Source of the DNA: Thermus sp. 2.9
Lineage (GTDB): Bacteria > Deinococcota > Deinococci > Deinococcales > Thermaceae
Assembly (NCBI RefSeq): GCF_000794385.1
Contig: NZ_JTJB01000043.1
Span: forward strand, 1-61,272
DNA: 61,272 bases
Direction of reading: 5' to 3'
Made by a program: the position numbers and the translations under genes. Below, one piece after another: positions 8,242-19,063 of this stretch (position 1 is its first letter; each line of letters starts with the position of its first letter). A model generated the notes under the pieces. The model made no database searches, was not told the origin of the DNA, and worked only from the letters and a program-made list of their open reading frames with translations.

Positions 8242-10536
8242 ATGCGTCGGATAAAAAAGGTAGGGGTCATAGGGGCCGGAACCATGGGTAGTGGGATTGC
8301 GGCTTTGGTGATTAGCGCAGGTGTTCCCGTGGTGCTTTTGGATATCCCGGGACAGGATGATCGGAATGCCCCGGCGAAGCAGGGCATTGAGCGGGCTTTG
8401 AAGTCAAAGTTTCCCGCGTTCATGGACAAGGACTTGGCCTCGTACATAGAGGTAGGCAATATTGAAGACAATCTGGACATGCTGCGGGATTGTGATTGGG
8501 TGGTAGAGGCCATTGTAGAGAAAGTGGAGCCGAAGCGGGCGCTTTACGGCCGATTGGAGTCTGTGCTCCATCCGGAAGCCATTGTTAGCTCCAACACGAG
8601 CAGTATTCCCATGCGGATTTTGCTGGAGGGGCGTACAGATGAGTTCCGGCGCCGCTTTTTGGGGACGCACTTCTTTAACCCGCCGCGTTACCTCCATTTG
8701 TTAGAGATCATTCCCACGCCTGAAACGGATGCCAGCGTGGTGGCCGCCATTCGCCATTTTGGTGAGCGCATCTTGGGTAAGGGGGTGGTCCTGGCCAAGG
8801 ATAGCCCGGGCTTCATCGCCAACCGGCTGGGTGTGTACGGCATGGTGCAGGCGATGCGGCTTATGGAAAAGCACGACCTCACCATTGACGAAGTGGATGC
8901 GCTCACAGGTTCTCTCTTAGGGCGCCCGAATTCTGCCACTTTCCGCACCGCGGATCTCACGGGTTTGGATGTCTTGAAGCTGGTGGCGGAAGAGCTCGCG
9001 GAGGCTACTGGGGAAGACTTTACGCTTCCTGCGTGGTTTTACCAGATTGTGGAGCGTGGGCTTTTAGGGGATAAGACGGGGGCAGGCTTCTACAAAAAGG
9101 AAAATGGGGAACGATACACCTTGGATTACAAGACATTGGAATATCGCCCGCGTCAGAAGTTAGAGTTGCCCGAATTAAGGGCTTTAAAGGACAAGCCCTT
9201 AGAGGAGCGGCTGCGGGGCGCACAGCAATTGCCTGGAAAATACGGAGCCTTCTTGAAGGAACTCTTCGCCTCTACAGCCCACTATACGGTTTCCAAGGCC
9301 CCCGAGATCGCCTATGACCTGGTAGGGGTAGATCAGGCCTTGGAGTGGGGTTTCGGGTGGGAAGAGGGACCCTTTAAGAACATGGACGCCCTTGGCCTGG
9401 ATTATGTGCGCCAGGTATTCCAGGAATTTGGGCTTCAGGAACCAGACTGGATCGCAGGTAAAGAGCGCTTTTACCGCAACGGGACATTCCTGGGCTTTGA
9501 CGGGGTTTATCATCCTCTGCCGAGCCGTCCCGATGTCATACAACTGAAGCCCCTGAAGCGGGAAGGCAAGATCCTCCATTCTACTTCGGAGGCTTCTGTT
9601 CTGGATTTGGGCGATGGGGTGCTCTTGCTGGAGTTCCACAGCAAGATGAACGCCATCGGCGAGGGGGTCCTCCGAACGTTAGAGAAGGCGTTGCGCATAG
9701 TGGAGGCAGGGGAGTATTTGGGCTTGGTCATCGGCAACGAGGATCCCCGGGCGTTTTCGGCTGGCGCTAACCTCGCCTTGATTTTGTCGCTGGCCCAGGA
9801 AGGAGATTGGGCTGAGCTTAAGCGTGCCACCTACTTCTTCCAGCAAGCAACCAAAGCCATTCGGTATGCCCCATTCCCGGTTGTGGTGGCCCCGTTCGGC
9901 CTGACCTTAGGCGGGGGAGCTGAGTTCATGCTCCATGCGGACCATGTGCAGGCCCACGCGGAGCTATACACGGGCCTGGTGGAGGCGGGGGTTGGTTTGT
10001 TGCCCGCGGGCGGCGGCACAAAGGAAATGCTTTTGCGCTTCACTAGGGAGCTTTCTGGCTTCGCTCAGGCGGACTTATTTGAGGGTGTGCGCAGAGCTTT
10101 TGAACTTATTGCCACTGCTAAAGTGGCAACGAGTGCCCTCGAGGCCAAGAAGTTTGGCTTCCTTCGGGATCGGGATGGCATAACGATGAATCGCGATTTC
10201 CTCATCGCGGATGCAAAGCGTAAAGTGTTAGAGCTTGCCGTGGACTACAGGCCTCCCCTTCCGTCAAGGATTACCGTGTTGGGGGACGAAGCTCTAGGGA
10301 ACTTAAAGTACGCTGTTTGGCAGTTCCGGGAAGCGGGAGAAATTACAGACCACGAGGTCAAGATTGGTCAGGAAATCGCGTGGGTTCTTTCTGGTGGAGG
10401 TGGGCCGCGGCGTGAGGTGACGGAAGACTTCCTGCTGGAATTGGAGCGCGAGGCTTTTGTCCGGCTTTTGGGAACCCGGAAGACCCAGGAGCGCATCGCT
10501 TACACCCTGAAGACGGGTAAGCCGCTGCGGAACTAG
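8242..10536 (+). CDS. fadB: 3-hydroxyacyl-CoA dehydrogenase/enoyl-CoA hydratase
   Basis: A 764-residue bifunctional beta-oxidation enzyme with the dehydrogenase first and the hydratase/isomerase domain last, the FadN-type order rather than the E. coli FadB order. Seen: the NAD-binding loop GAGTMG (11-16), SNTSSIPM, GTHFFNPPRYLHLLEIIPT with the catalytic His, and near the C-terminus the crotonase segments FSAGANLALIL and GGGAEFMLHAD. It hydrates enoyl-CoA and oxidises the 3-hydroxyacyl-CoA with NAD. ATG 8242 is chosen because GGGAGG precedes it; an upstream TTG at 8212 lies inside the promoter/operator. First gene of fadB-fadA-fadE. No defect seen. Confidence 0.92.
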   Translation: MRRIKKVGVIGAGTMGSGIAALVISAGVPVVLLDIPGQDDRNAPAKQGIERALKSKFPAFMDKDLASYIEVGNIEDNLDMLRDCDWVVEAIVEKVEPKRALYGRLESVLHPEAIVSSNTSSIPMRILLEGRTDEFRRRFLGTHFFNPPRYLHLLEIIPTPETDASVVAAIRHFGERILGKGVVLAKDSPGFIANRLGVYGMVQAMRLMEKHDLTIDEVDALTGSLLGRPNSATFRTADLTGLDVLKLVAEELAEATGEDFTLPAWFYQIVERGLLGDKTGAGFYKKENGERYTLDYKTLEYRPRQKLELPELRALKDKPLEERLRGAQQLPGKYGAFLKELFASTAHYTVSKAPEIAYDLVGVDQALEWGFGWEEGPFKNMDALGLDYVRQVFQEFGLQEPDWIAGKERFYRNGTFLGFDGVYHPLPSRPDVIQLKPLKREGKILHSTSEASVLDLGDGVLLLEFHSKMNAIGEGVLRTLEKALRIVEAGEYLGLVIGNEDPRAFSAGANLALILSLAQEGDWAELKRATYFFQQATKAIRYAPFPVVVAPFGLTLGGGAEFMLHADHVQAHAELYTGLVEAGVGLLPAGGGTKEMLLRFTRELSGFAQADLFEGVRRAFELIATAKVATSALEAKKFGFLRDRDGITMNRDFLIADAKRKVLELAVDYRPPLPSRITVLGDEALGNLKYAVWQFREAGEITDHEVKIGQEIAWVLSGGGGPRREVTEDFLLELEREAFVRLLGTRKTQERIAYTLKTGKPLRN

Positions 10537-10557
10537 GTGGCGTTAGGGGGATAGAAA

Positions 10558-11751
10558 ATGCGCGAGGCGGTCATTGTTAGTGCGGTTAGGAGCCCCGTTG
10601 GGCGGGGAAAGCGGGACGGCGTTTTTGCGAATCTGCATCCGGTGGATCTGTCTGCGCAGGTGATGCGCGGTGCTGTGGAGCGGATTGGCCTTGATCCAGG
10701 GGAGCTGGAGGATGTCCTCTGGGGTTGCGCGGTCCCTGAGGCGGGGCAAGGGCTTAACATCGCGCGGTTGGCCCTTTTGAGGGCGGGTTTCCCCATAGAA
10801 GTGTCGGGGGCAACCGTTAACCGTTTTTGCTCCTCGGGATTGCAAACCATCGCCATGGCAGCTCAGGCTGTCATGACGGGAATGGCGGATGCGGTGCTTG
10901 CGGGGGGTGTGGAGGTGATGAGCCAGGTTCCCATGTCGGGGTTTGTTACCCGTTTGCACCCTGACCTGACCCCGGATACCTGGAGCCCGGAGGCTTACTC
11001 CACCTACATAGGTATGGGTTACACCGCCGAGCGGGTAGCGGAGCGCTTCGGAATATCCCGGGACGATCAGGATAAGTGGGCTTATCGGAGCCATCAGTTG
11101 GCCACCAAGGCGCAACGGGAAGGAAAGTTTACCGAGATCGTACCGATCCGCGTTCCCAAGGTGAGCTTCCAGGGGTCTAAAAAGGTGGTGGAGGAAGCGG
11201 TTGTGCAGGTGGATGAAACCGTTCGTCCGGATACCACCCTCGAGGCCCTGGCCAAACTCCGCCCCGCCTTCAAGAAGGGGGGCACGGTGACCGCGGGGAA
11301 CGCCAGCCCTTACTCCGACGGGGCAGCGGCGGTGATCGTCATGAGCCGGGAAAAGGCGGAGGCCTTGGGCCTAAAGCCCCTCGCCCGTTTTGTCAGCTTC
11401 GCCGTGGCGGGGGTGGAGCCCGACGTCATGGGCATCGGTCCGGTGAAGGCGGTGCCCAAGGCCCTGGCGCGGGCGGGCCTCACCCTGGACCAGATTGACC
11501 TCATAGAGTTCAACGAGGCTTTCGCCGCCCAGGTTCTGGCGGTGATGCGCACCCTGGGCATGCCGGAGGAGAAGACCAACGTGAATGGCGGGGCCATCGC
11601 CTTGGGCCACCCCTTGGGGGCCACGGGGGCCAAGCTCACGGCCCAGCTCATCAGCGAGCTTTCCCGTCGTGGGGGGGGCTACGGCCTTGTCACCATGTGC
11701 ATCGGCGGCGGCATGGGGGCTGCTGGTGTCTTTGAGGTGTACCCGGCTTAG
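10558..11751 (+). CDS. fadA: Acetyl-CoA acyltransferase (thiolase)
   Basis: A 397-residue thiolase that cleaves 3-ketoacyl-CoA to acetyl-CoA and a shortened acyl-CoA. The acyl-accepting Cys91 is in NRFCSSGLQ, the oxyanion NEAFAAQ motif is present, and the C-terminal catalytic His (GHPLGATGA) and Cys ([11 protein letters not shown]) are both intact. It lies 21 bp after fadB and 12 bp before fadE. Base composition changes inside this gene: up to about 11,210 it has the lower-GC style of the upstream genes, and after that it is typical GC-rich Thermus sequence, which may mark a recombination joint. Confidence 0.92.
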   Translation: MREAVIVSAVRSPVGRGKRDGVFANLHPVDLSAQVMRGAVERIGLDPGELEDVLWGCAVPEAGQGLNIARLALLRAGFPIEVSGATVNRFCSSGLQTIAMAAQAVMTGMADAVLAGGVEVMSQVPMSGFVTRLHPDLTPDTWSPEAYSTYIGMGYTAERVAERFGISRDDQDKWAYRSHQLATKAQREGKFTEIVPIRVPKVSFQGSKKVVEEAVVQVDETVRPDTTLEALAKLRPAFKKGGTVTAGNASPYSDGAAAVIVMSREKAEALGLKPLARFVSFAVAGVEPDVMGIGPVKAVPKALARAGLTLDQIDLIEFNEAFAAQVLAVMRTLGMPEEKTNVNGGAIALGHPLGATGAKLTAQLISELSRRGGGYGLVTMCIGGGMGAAGVFEVYPA

Positions 11752-11763
11752 AAGGAGGAGCGT

Positions 11764-13494
11764 ATGGTTCAGGAAAGGAAGCTTTGGCAAAAGGGTGGTG
11801 GGTGGCTTTTGGAAGCACCGGAGCGGATTTATACGCCGGAGGACTTTGACTCCGCGATCCGCGAGATAGCCAAAACGACCCGGACGTTTGCGGAGCGGGA
11901 GGTTCTCCCTCTCTTGGAGCGCCTGGAGCACGGCGAGCTGGAGCTGAACCGCGACCTGCTCCGTAAAGCGGGGGAGTTGGGCCTCTTGGGTGCTGAAACG
12001 CCAGAGGAGTATGGGGGGCTTGACCTTCCCAAAACCGTTTCCACGGTGATTGCGGAAAACCTTGCGGGGCTAGGGGGGTTTGCCGTTACCCATGGGGCCC
12101 ATACCACCTTGGCTATGCTTCCCATCATCTACTTTGGCAGCGAGGCCCAGAAGCAAAAGTATTTGCCCAAGATGGTAGCGGGCGAGTGGGTGGGCGCATA
12201 CTGCCTTACCGAGCCTGGTGCGGGTTCGGATGCGCTTTCCGGTAAGACCCGGGCCACCCTTTCGGAGGACGGGAAGTACTACATACTGAACGGCGTCAAG
12301 CAATGGATCTCTAACGCCGGCTTCGCGGATGTTTTCATCGTTTTTGCCAAGGTGGATGGGGAGAAGTTCACCGCTTTCATCGTGGAGCGGAGCTTCGGGG
12401 TGAAGGTGGGTCCCGAAGAGAAGAAGATGGGCATTAAGTCCTCTTCCACCAGGCAGGTGATCCTAGAAGATGTCAAGGTGCCCGTGGAAAATGTGTTGGG
12501 CGAGATTGGCAAAGGCCACAAAATCGCCTTTAACATTTTGAATGTTGGCCGTTACAAGCTTGGGGCGGGATCCATTGGTGGAGCAAAGCTAGCGCTGGAG
12601 ATTTCCACCAAGTACGCCAAGGAACGGGTGCAGTTTGGTCGGCCCATCGCCCAGTTCGGCCTCATCCAAGAGAAATTGGCCGAGATGGCCACACGGGCCT
12701 TCGCCGGGGAGAGCGCCGTTTACCGCACCATGGGCCTCATCGATGAGGCCATTGGCGATAAGAAAGGCCCTGAGGCGGTGATGGCTGGCATTGAGGAGTA
12801 TGCTGTAGAGGCCAGTATCATCAAGGTGCTCGGATCGGAGGTTTTGGCCTACGCTGTGGATGAGGGGGTACAGATCCACGGTGGCTACGGGTATTCTCAG
12901 GAGTACCCCATAGAGCGGGCTTACCGGGATGCTCGCATTAACCGTATCTTTGAGGGAACCAACGAGATCAACCGCCTTTTGATCCCGGGCATGCTCCTTA
13001 GACGGGCCATGAAGGGGGAGTTGCCCTTGGTGCAGGCGGCTACCAAGCTTCAAGATGAGCTCATGTCCCCCAGCTTTGACGAACCGGAGGACCCGGAGGC
13101 AGCCCTGATCCAAAGCTTGAAAAAGCTAGCCCTCATGCTCTCAGGTCTGGGGGCCATGCGTTTTCAGCAGAGGCTTGAGGAGGAGGAGGAACTCTTGGCT
13201 GCCGCTGCGGACCTGCTCATTGATATTTATGCGGCGGAAAGCGCCTTGTTGCGGGCCCGTAGGCTTGGAGGGGTAGCGGAAAAGATGGCCCGACTGTACC
13301 TTTACCAGGCAGCGGATCGGGCACAGGTGCGGGCCAGCCAGGTGGTACCCCGGTTGGCGCAGGGGGATGAGCAAAGCTTCATTCTCTCGGCGGTGCGCCG
13401 GCTTACAAAGCGGCCCGCCGTGGATATGATTGCTCTGAGGAGGGAGATTGCGGGAGCGGTCCTCGAGGCCGGGGGCTACCCCATCCCCCGCTAG
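11764..13494 (+). CDS. fadE: Acyl-CoA dehydrogenase, long C-terminal form
   Basis: A 576-residue FAD enzyme that introduces the trans-2 double bond in acyl-CoA, the first oxidation of the cycle, passing electrons to electron-transfer flavoprotein. Seen: YCLTEPGAGSDA (near 143), KQWISNAGFADVF, QIHGGYGYSQEYP and IFEGTNEINR with the catalytic Glu. About 180 residues follow the usual acyl-CoA dehydrogenase core, as in the long FadE of Bacillus and Thermus. The start ATG is preceded by AAGGAGGAG. Last gene of the operon, followed by a strong terminator. The etfBA genes at 30813-32510 are plausible partners. Confidence 0.92.
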   Translation: MVQERKLWQKGGGWLLEAPERIYTPEDFDSAIREIAKTTRTFAEREVLPLLERLEHGELELNRDLLRKAGELGLLGAETPEEYGGLDLPKTVSTVIAENLAGLGGFAVTHGAHTTLAMLPIIYFGSEAQKQKYLPKMVAGEWVGAYCLTEPGAGSDALSGKTRATLSEDGKYYILNGVKQWISNAGFADVFIVFAKVDGEKFTAFIVERSFGVKVGPEEKKMGIKSSSTRQVILEDVKVPVENVLGEIGKGHKIAFNILNVGRYKLGAGSIGGAKLALEISTKYAKERVQFGRPIAQFGLIQEKLAEMATRAFAGESAVYRTMGLIDEAIGDKKGPEAVMAGIEEYAVEASIIKVLGSEVLAYAVDEGVQIHGGYGYSQEYPIERAYRDARINRIFEGTNEINRLLIPGMLLRRAMKGELPLVQAATKLQDELMSPSFDEPEDPEAALIQSLKKLALMLSGLGAMRFQQRLEEEEELLAAAADLLIDIYAAESALLRARRLGGVAEKMARLYLYQAADRAQVRASQVVPRLAQGDEQSFILSAVRRLTKRPAVDMIALRREIAGAVLEAGGYPIPR

Positions 13495-13509
13495 CCTCCC
13501 AAGCGTTTG

Positions 13510-13536
13510 GCCCCCGGGGTACCCCGGGGGCTTTTT
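13510..13536 (+). terminator. Rho-independent terminator after fadE
   Basis: A fully self-complementary 22-base GC block (13510-13531, centre GGGGTACCCC) followed by five T residues (13532-13536). It ends the fadBAE operon. The T run overlaps the stop codon of cysS on the other strand; read in that direction the hairpin lacks a T run. Confidence 0.85.
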
Positions 13537-14980
13537 AGGTTAGCTCCAGCCGCCATTTGGGGCCTTCCTTGGTGTCCTCCACGATGACCCCAAGGTCCTT
13601 TAACCGCTCGCGGATGCGGTCGCTTTTGGCGAAGTCCTTAGCCCTCCTGGCCTCTTCCCGGAGCTCCAGAAGGAGGGCGATGAGGCCTTCCAGAAGGGGC
13701 CCGGAAAGCTTGTCCTCCAAGACCCGTGGGGGGAAGAGGCCCAGGATGCCCTCCCCCAAGGTGTGCAAGAGGGCCTCGGCCCGGGCCAGGCTATCCCCTT
13801 TGGCCTCGGGTAGGAGGCGGTTGAGCTCGGGCAGGAAGGTGAAGAAGGCGGCCAGGGCCTCGGGGGTGGAGAGGTCGTCCTCCAAAGCGGCGAAGAAGGC
13901 CTTTTCCAGGGCGTCTAGGGCCCGTTCCAGCTCGGGGGTGGTGCCGCTTTGAGCACCCTTCCGCCTTTGGCGCACCTCCCGGTAGGCCTGGAGGAGGCGG
14001 GCGTAGCCCCGCTTGGCGCTTTCCAGCCCCTCCCAGGTGAAGTCCATGGGGCTTCGGTAGTGGGTCTGGAGGAGGTAGAAGCGGAGGGCCATGGGCTCGT
14101 GGGCCTGCAGGAGGTCGTGGAGGAGGACCAGGTTCCCCGTGCTCTTGGCCATCTTCTCCCCCTCCAGGAGGACGTGGTTGTGGTGCATCCAGTGCCGGGC
14201 GAAGCGGTAGCCCGCCGCCTCCGCCTGGGCGATCTCGCACTCGTGGTGGGGGAACTGCAGGTCAATCCCCCCCGCGTGGATGTCAAACCCTTCCCCCAGG
14301 TACTTGAGGCTCATGGCGGTGCACTCAATGTGCCACCCTGGGTAGCCTTCCCCCCAGGGGCTTTTCCAGCGCATGAGGTGCCCGGGCTCTGCCCGCTTCC
14401 AAAGGGCGAAGTCCAGGGGGTCTTCCTTTTCCTCCCGCACCTCCACCCGGGCCCCGGCCCGTAGCTCCTCCAGGCGCTTGCCCGAAAGCTTGCCGTACTC
14501 GGGGAAGGCCCGCACGCGGAAGTAGACGCTTCCGTTCCGCTCGTAGGCGTACCCCAGGTTTAGAAGCCGCTCGGTGAGCTCAATCTGCTCCGGGATGTGG
14601 CCGCTCGCCCGCGGGGCGATGGAGGGGCGGAGGACGTTCAGGGCCTGGATGGCGTCAAAGTAGCTCCACATGTACTTTTCCGCCACCTCCATGGGTTCTA
14701 GTTGCTCCAGCTTGGCCCGCTTGGCGATCTTGTCCTCCCCCTGGTCGGCGTCGTCGGTGAGGTGGCCCACGTCGGTGATGTTGGAGACGAAGCGCACCTT
14801 GTAGCCCTGATGGAGGAGGTAGCGCCGGAGGACGTCGTAGACCACCGGACCCCGGGCGTGGCCCAGGTGGGGGTCGGAGTAGACGGTGGGGCCGCACACG
14901 TAGATGCCCACGTGCCCGGGCGTGGCCGGTTCAAAGGGCACCTTCTTTCGCCTGAGCGTATCGTAGAGGACAAGGCCCAT
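13535..14980 (-). CDS. cysS: Cysteinyl-tRNA synthetase
   Basis: A 481-residue class I synthetase that charges tRNA-Cys. Seen: [17 protein letters not shown] with the HIGH-type motif (HLGH) and the zinc Cys, then [15 protein letters not shown], the zinc His pair in [13 protein letters not shown], and EKMAKSTGN, the KMSKS equivalent. ATG 14980 is chosen because the protein starts [11 protein letters not shown], as in the family, and a TATAAT lies 7 bases upstream. A longer in-frame reading to 15337 runs through the divergent hslO gene and is a shadow. Single-copy housekeeping gene. Confidence 0.95.
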   Translation of the reverse strand: MGLVLYDTLRRKKVPFEPATPGHVGIYVCGPTVYSDPHLGHARGPVVYDVLRRYLLHQGYKVRFVSNITDVGHLTDDADQGEDKIAKRAKLEQLEPMEVAEKYMWSYFDAIQALNVLRPSIAPRASGHIPEQIELTERLLNLGYAYERNGSVYFRVRAFPEYGKLSGKRLEELRAGARVEVREEKEDPLDFALWKRAEPGHLMRWKSPWGEGYPGWHIECTAMSLKYLGEGFDIHAGGIDLQFPHHECEIAQAEAAGYRFARHWMHHNHVLLEGEKMAKSTGNLVLLHDLLQAHEPMALRFYLLQTHYRSPMDFTWEGLESAKRGYARLLQAYREVRQRRKGAQSGTTPELERALDALEKAFFAALEDDLSTPEALAAFFTFLPELNRLLPEAKGDSLARAEALLHTLGEGILGLFPPRVLEDKLSGPLLEGLIALLLELREEARRAKDFAKSDRIRERLKDLGVIVEDTKEGPKWRLELT

Positions 14981-14987
14981 AGGGAGG

Positions 14988-14993
14988 ATTATA
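14988..14993 (-). promoter_or_regulatory. Leaderless -10 box of cysS
   Basis: TATAAT on the minus strand, 7 bases before the cysS ATG, with no ribosome binding site between. This places transcription start at or next to the start codon. No clear -35 was found. Confidence 0.55.
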
Positions 14994-15003
14994 GGCTTCG
15001 TGG

Positions 15004-15009
15004 CATAAT
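15004..15009 (+). promoter_or_regulatory. Leaderless -10 box of hslO
   Basis: CATAAT ends 8 bases before ATG 15018. Together with the cysS -10 box it makes a 37-base divergent promoter region in which both mRNAs would be leaderless. Confidence 0.45.
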
Positions 15010-15017
15010 GGCGGGGT

Positions 15018-16040
15018 ATGGGAAGGATCCTTCGGGGCCTAGCGGGGGAGGGAAACCTTAGGGTGGTGGCGGCGGAAACGGGGGATATCGTGGAGGAAGC
15101 CCGGCGCCGCCACGGCCTTTCCCCCACGGCCACCGCCGCCTTGGGCCGGGCCATGACCGGGGCTCTCCTTTTGGCCCAGCTCCTCCTCAAGACCCCCAAG
15201 GAGCGCATCACCTTGCGCATGGAGGGCACGGGGCCCTTGGGGGGCCTGGTGGTGGAGGCGGACGCCTTGGGGAACGTGCGGGGGTATGTGCAAAACCCCA
15301 GGGCGGAGGTGCCCTTGCGGGAAGACGGCAAGCTCAACGTGGGCGAGCTTATCGGGGCTGGGGTCTTGCGGGTGGACCGGAGCCTGCCCAGTGGGGAGGT
15401 TTACACCAGCACCGTGCCCCTGGTTTCCGGGGAGATCGCCGAGGACCTGGCCCACTACCTCTGGCAGTCCGAGCAGGTGCCTTCCGCCATCCTCCTGGGC
15501 GTTCGGGTCAAGGGGGAAGGGGAGGTGGAGGTGGCTGGAGGGGTGGCGGTGCAGGTGATGCCCGGGGCCTCCGAGGAGGTGCTGAGCCGCCTCGAGGCCA
15601 ACCTTAAGGGCATTCCCGGCATCACCCCCCTGCTCAGGGAAAAGGGCTTGGAGGGGGCTTTGGAGGACCTCTTGGCCGGCCTCGGCTTCGCCCGCACCGA
15701 CCTCAGGGCCTTGGGCTACGGGGCGAACGAGATCCCCGCCCGCTTCCGCTGCCGCTGCAACCGGGAAAAGGCCTTGGAGGCTTTGGTCTTCTTCACCCCC
15801 GAGGAGCGGGAGGAGATGATCGTCCAAGACGGGGGCGCGGAGGTGGTCTGCCACTGGTGCGGCGAGGTCTACCGCTTCTCCCCCGAGGAGATCCGCGCCC
15901 TGGTGGCGGAGGTGCGCTGCCCCGACTGCGGAGCGCTATGGCTTTACCCCAAGGCGGACGGGACGGTCTTTCGCATAGAGGGGGACACCTGCCGCTGCGG
16001 GCGCGAGGTGGAGCTCCCAGCGGGGCGGGCCCAGGCCTAG
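15018..16040 (+). CDS. hslO: Redox-regulated chaperone Hsp33 with extra Cys module
   Basis: A 340-residue Hsp33, a holdase switched on when its zinc cysteines are oxidised. The core (1-285) is typical, with GEVYTSTVPLVSGEIAEDLAHYL and the zinc motif as C245-x-C247 and C278-x2-C281. Unlike the usual length of about 290, roughly 55 residues follow, with a second set of four cysteines in mirrored order: C301-x2-C304 (RCPDCGALW) and C325-x-C327 (TCRCG), then a proline-glycine end. This tail reads as a zinc ribbon and might be a second redox switch. Divergent from cysS, followed 17 bp later by a universal stress protein gene, which suits a stress role. Confidence 0.92.
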   Translation: MGRILRGLAGEGNLRVVAAETGDIVEEARRRHGLSPTATAALGRAMTGALLLAQLLLKTPKERITLRMEGTGPLGGLVVEADALGNVRGYVQNPRAEVPLREDGKLNVGELIGAGVLRVDRSLPSGEVYTSTVPLVSGEIAEDLAHYLWQSEQVPSAILLGVRVKGEGEVEVAGGVAVQVMPGASEEVLSRLEANLKGIPGITPLLREKGLEGALEDLLAGLGFARTDLRALGYGANEIPARFRCRCNREKALEALVFFTPEEREEMIVQDGGAEVVCHWCGEVYRFSPEEIRALVAEVRCPDCGALWLYPKADGTVFRIEGDTCRCGREVELPAGRAQA

Positions 16041-16057
16041 TGGGGTAAGCTTTAGGC

Positions 16058-16471
16058 ATGTTCAGGACCATCCTCCTGGCCTACGACGGCTCGGAGCACG
16101 CCAAGCGGGCGGCAAGGGTGGCCAAAGCCGAGGCGGAGGCCCACGGGGCAAGGCTTGTCGTGGTCCACGCCTACGAGCCCGTGCCCGACTACCTGGGGGA
16201 GCCCTTCTTTGAGGAGGCGCTCAAGCGCCGCCTGGAGCGGGCGGAAAAGGTCTTGGCCGAGGCGGTGGCCCTCACTGGGGTGTCGCGAGCGGATGCCTTG
16301 CTTCTGGAAGGGGAGCCCGCCTCCGCCATCCTGCAGGCGGCCTTGGGGGAAAAGGCGGACCTCATCGTCATGGGCACCCGGGGGCTTGGGGCCCTGGGAA
16401 GCCTCTTCTTGGGGAGCCAAAGCCAGAAGGTGGTGGCCGAGGCCCCTTGTCCCGTGCTCTTGGTGCGCTAG
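16058..16471 (+). CDS. Universal stress protein, UspA family
   Basis: A 137-residue ATP-binding Usp domain protein. The alpha/beta fold starts with ILLAYDGSEHAKRAAR, and the nucleotide signature G-x2-G-x9-GS is met by GTRGLGALGSLFLGSQSQKVV. It closely resembles the T. thermophilus Usp whose structure is known (recalled, not searched). TAAGCT ends 6 bases before the ATG, so it may have its own leaderless transcript besides reading from hslO. A ligand-binding role in stress survival is the family's general theme; the exact target is unknown. Confidence 0.9.
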   Translation: MFRTILLAYDGSEHAKRAARVAKAEAEAHGARLVVVHAYEPVPDYLGEPFFEEALKRRLERAEKVLAEAVALTGVSRADALLLEGEPASAILQAALGEKADLIVMGTRGLGALGSLFLGSQSQKVVAEAPCPVLLVR

Positions 16472-17719
<1,248 letters not shown>

Positions 17720-17768
17720 GGGGAGAGGGAAAGCACAAGCGGATTTTATCGTGAAGAAAAGAACATAT

Positions 17769-17785
17769 CCCGCCGCTGTGGCGGG
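17769..17785 (-). terminator. Terminator after aminopeptidase T gene
   Basis: CCCGCC/GGCGGG stem with a 5-base loop; on the minus strand it is followed by ATATGTTCTTTTC, a moderately T-rich run. It lies 20 bases after the ampT stop and may also slow the convergent transcript. Confidence 0.55.
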
Positions 17786-17804
17786 GTGGGAAAGCCCCTC
17801 GGAC

Positions 17805-19031
17805 CTACACCACCCAGACCCCCCGCCGCATGAGGGGTGTGCGGGTGCCGTCCTCGAGGAGGCCATCCACGTCCACCTCCTCCGAGCCGATCATCCAGTC
17901 AATGTGGATCAGGCTCTCGTTCCCGCCCCGCCTCCGGAACCCCTCCCCGGAAGGGCGGCCCTCCAAGTTTTCCTGGTAGGCCTGGCCGAAGGCGATGTGG
18001 CTTGCGGCGTTCTCGTCAAAGAGGGTATCAAAGAAGACCAGGCCCGTCTTGGCGATGGGGTTGTCGGCGGAGACCAGGGCCACCTCCCCAAGGCGCCTCG
18101 CCCCCTCGTCCGTGGCGAGGACCTTCCTTAGGACCTCTTCTCCCTTTTCTGCCCCCACCTCCACGGCCACGCCCCCCTCAAACCGGGCCCAGATGCCCTC
18201 CACCAAGGTGCCCCCGAGGGCTAGGGGCCTCGAGGCCCGCACCACCCCTTCCACCCGCCCCCGGTGGGGGGCGGTGAAGACCTCCTCCGTGGGCAGGTTG
18301 GGGTTGCAAAGCCGCCCCTTCTGCGTGGGCGTGGCCCCACCTTGCCAAAGGTGCCCCTCGGCGAGGCCCACCACCAGGTCGGTGCCGGGGCCCCGGAAGT
18401 GGAGGGCGTGGAAGCGGCGGGCGTTCAGGTAGGCCACCTTCTCGTGCAGGAAGCGGTTGTGGGCCTCCCAGGCGGCGATGGGGTCTTCTTGGTCCACCCG
18501 GGTGGCCTGGAAGATGGCCTGCCAAAGCCGCCCTACCGCCTCCTTCTCGGGAAGCCCCGGGAAGACCGCCTGGGCCCAGCCCGGGTGGGCGAAGGGGACG
18601 ATGGTCCAGTTGGTGACGAACTCGGTGATGGCCTCCAAGGCGGGCTTGTAGGCCCGGGCGTTGGCCTGCTGCGCCTTACCAATCCGCTCGGGGGGAAGGC
18701 CTTCTAGGGCCTTGGGGTCGTTGCCGGAGACGGCAAGCCTGGCCGCCCCTTCCCGGAAGGCCTTGGCCATCCCCTCGTAGAGCCAGGCGGGGGCCTTATC
18801 CAAGCCCTCTTCCGGGGTCAAGGAGAGGCGCTTGCGGGAGAGGGCGTTGTCCCCATAGATCACGGTGAAGAGGCTTGCCCCTTCCCGGTAGGCCTTTTCC
18901 GCCAGGAGGCGGACGAAGTCCAAAGCCTCAATGGGGGCGGTGGTGATGACCTCTTGGCCCCTTTCCAGGTTTAGGCCCACGCGGATGGCCAGCTCGGCGA
19001 GCTTCTCTAGCTGTTCCTTAAAAGCGTCCAC
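17805..19031 (-). CDS. Aminopeptidase T (family M29)
   Basis: A 408-residue metallo-aminopeptidase, the exact length of the Thermus aquaticus/thermophilus enzyme that founded family M29. The expected metal ligands are present: Glu in NLPTEEVFTAPH, Glu in LGEVALVS, His in SHIAFGQAY, and His and Asp in IHIDWMIGS. It removes N-terminal residues from peptides in the cytoplasm. The GTG at 19031 is chosen because it gives the family start (M)DAFKEQLEKLA; the long upstream extension in the same frame overlaps the next gene on the other strand and is a shadow. A 46-residue membrane protein gene lies 32 bp upstream on the same strand. Confidence 0.93.
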   Translation of the reverse strand: MDAFKEQLEKLAELAIRVGLNLERGQEVITTAPIEALDFVRLLAEKAYREGASLFTVIYGDNALSRKRLSLTPEEGLDKAPAWLYEGMAKAFREGAARLAVSGNDPKALEGLPPERIGKAQQANARAYKPALEAITEFVTNWTIVPFAHPGWAQAVFPGLPEKEAVGRLWQAIFQATRVDQEDPIAAWEAHNRFLHEKVAYLNARRFHALHFRGPGTDLVVGLAEGHLWQGGATPTQKGRLCNPNLPTEEVFTAPHRGRVEGVVRASRPLALGGTLVEGIWARFEGGVAVEVGAEKGEEVLRKVLATDEGARRLGEVALVSADNPIAKTGLVFFDTLFDENAASHIAFGQAYQENLEGRPSGEGFRRRGGNESLIHIDWMIGSEEVDVDGLLEDGTRTPLMRRGVWVV

Positions 19032-19063
19032 GCCCCCAAGTCTTTTCCCCCTGGGGCTTCCCG

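Noticed and set aside
14981-15337. N-terminal extension of CysS to 600 codons
   Set aside because: It overlaps hslO, has no similarity to synthetases, and skips a TATAAT plus ATG at the expected start.
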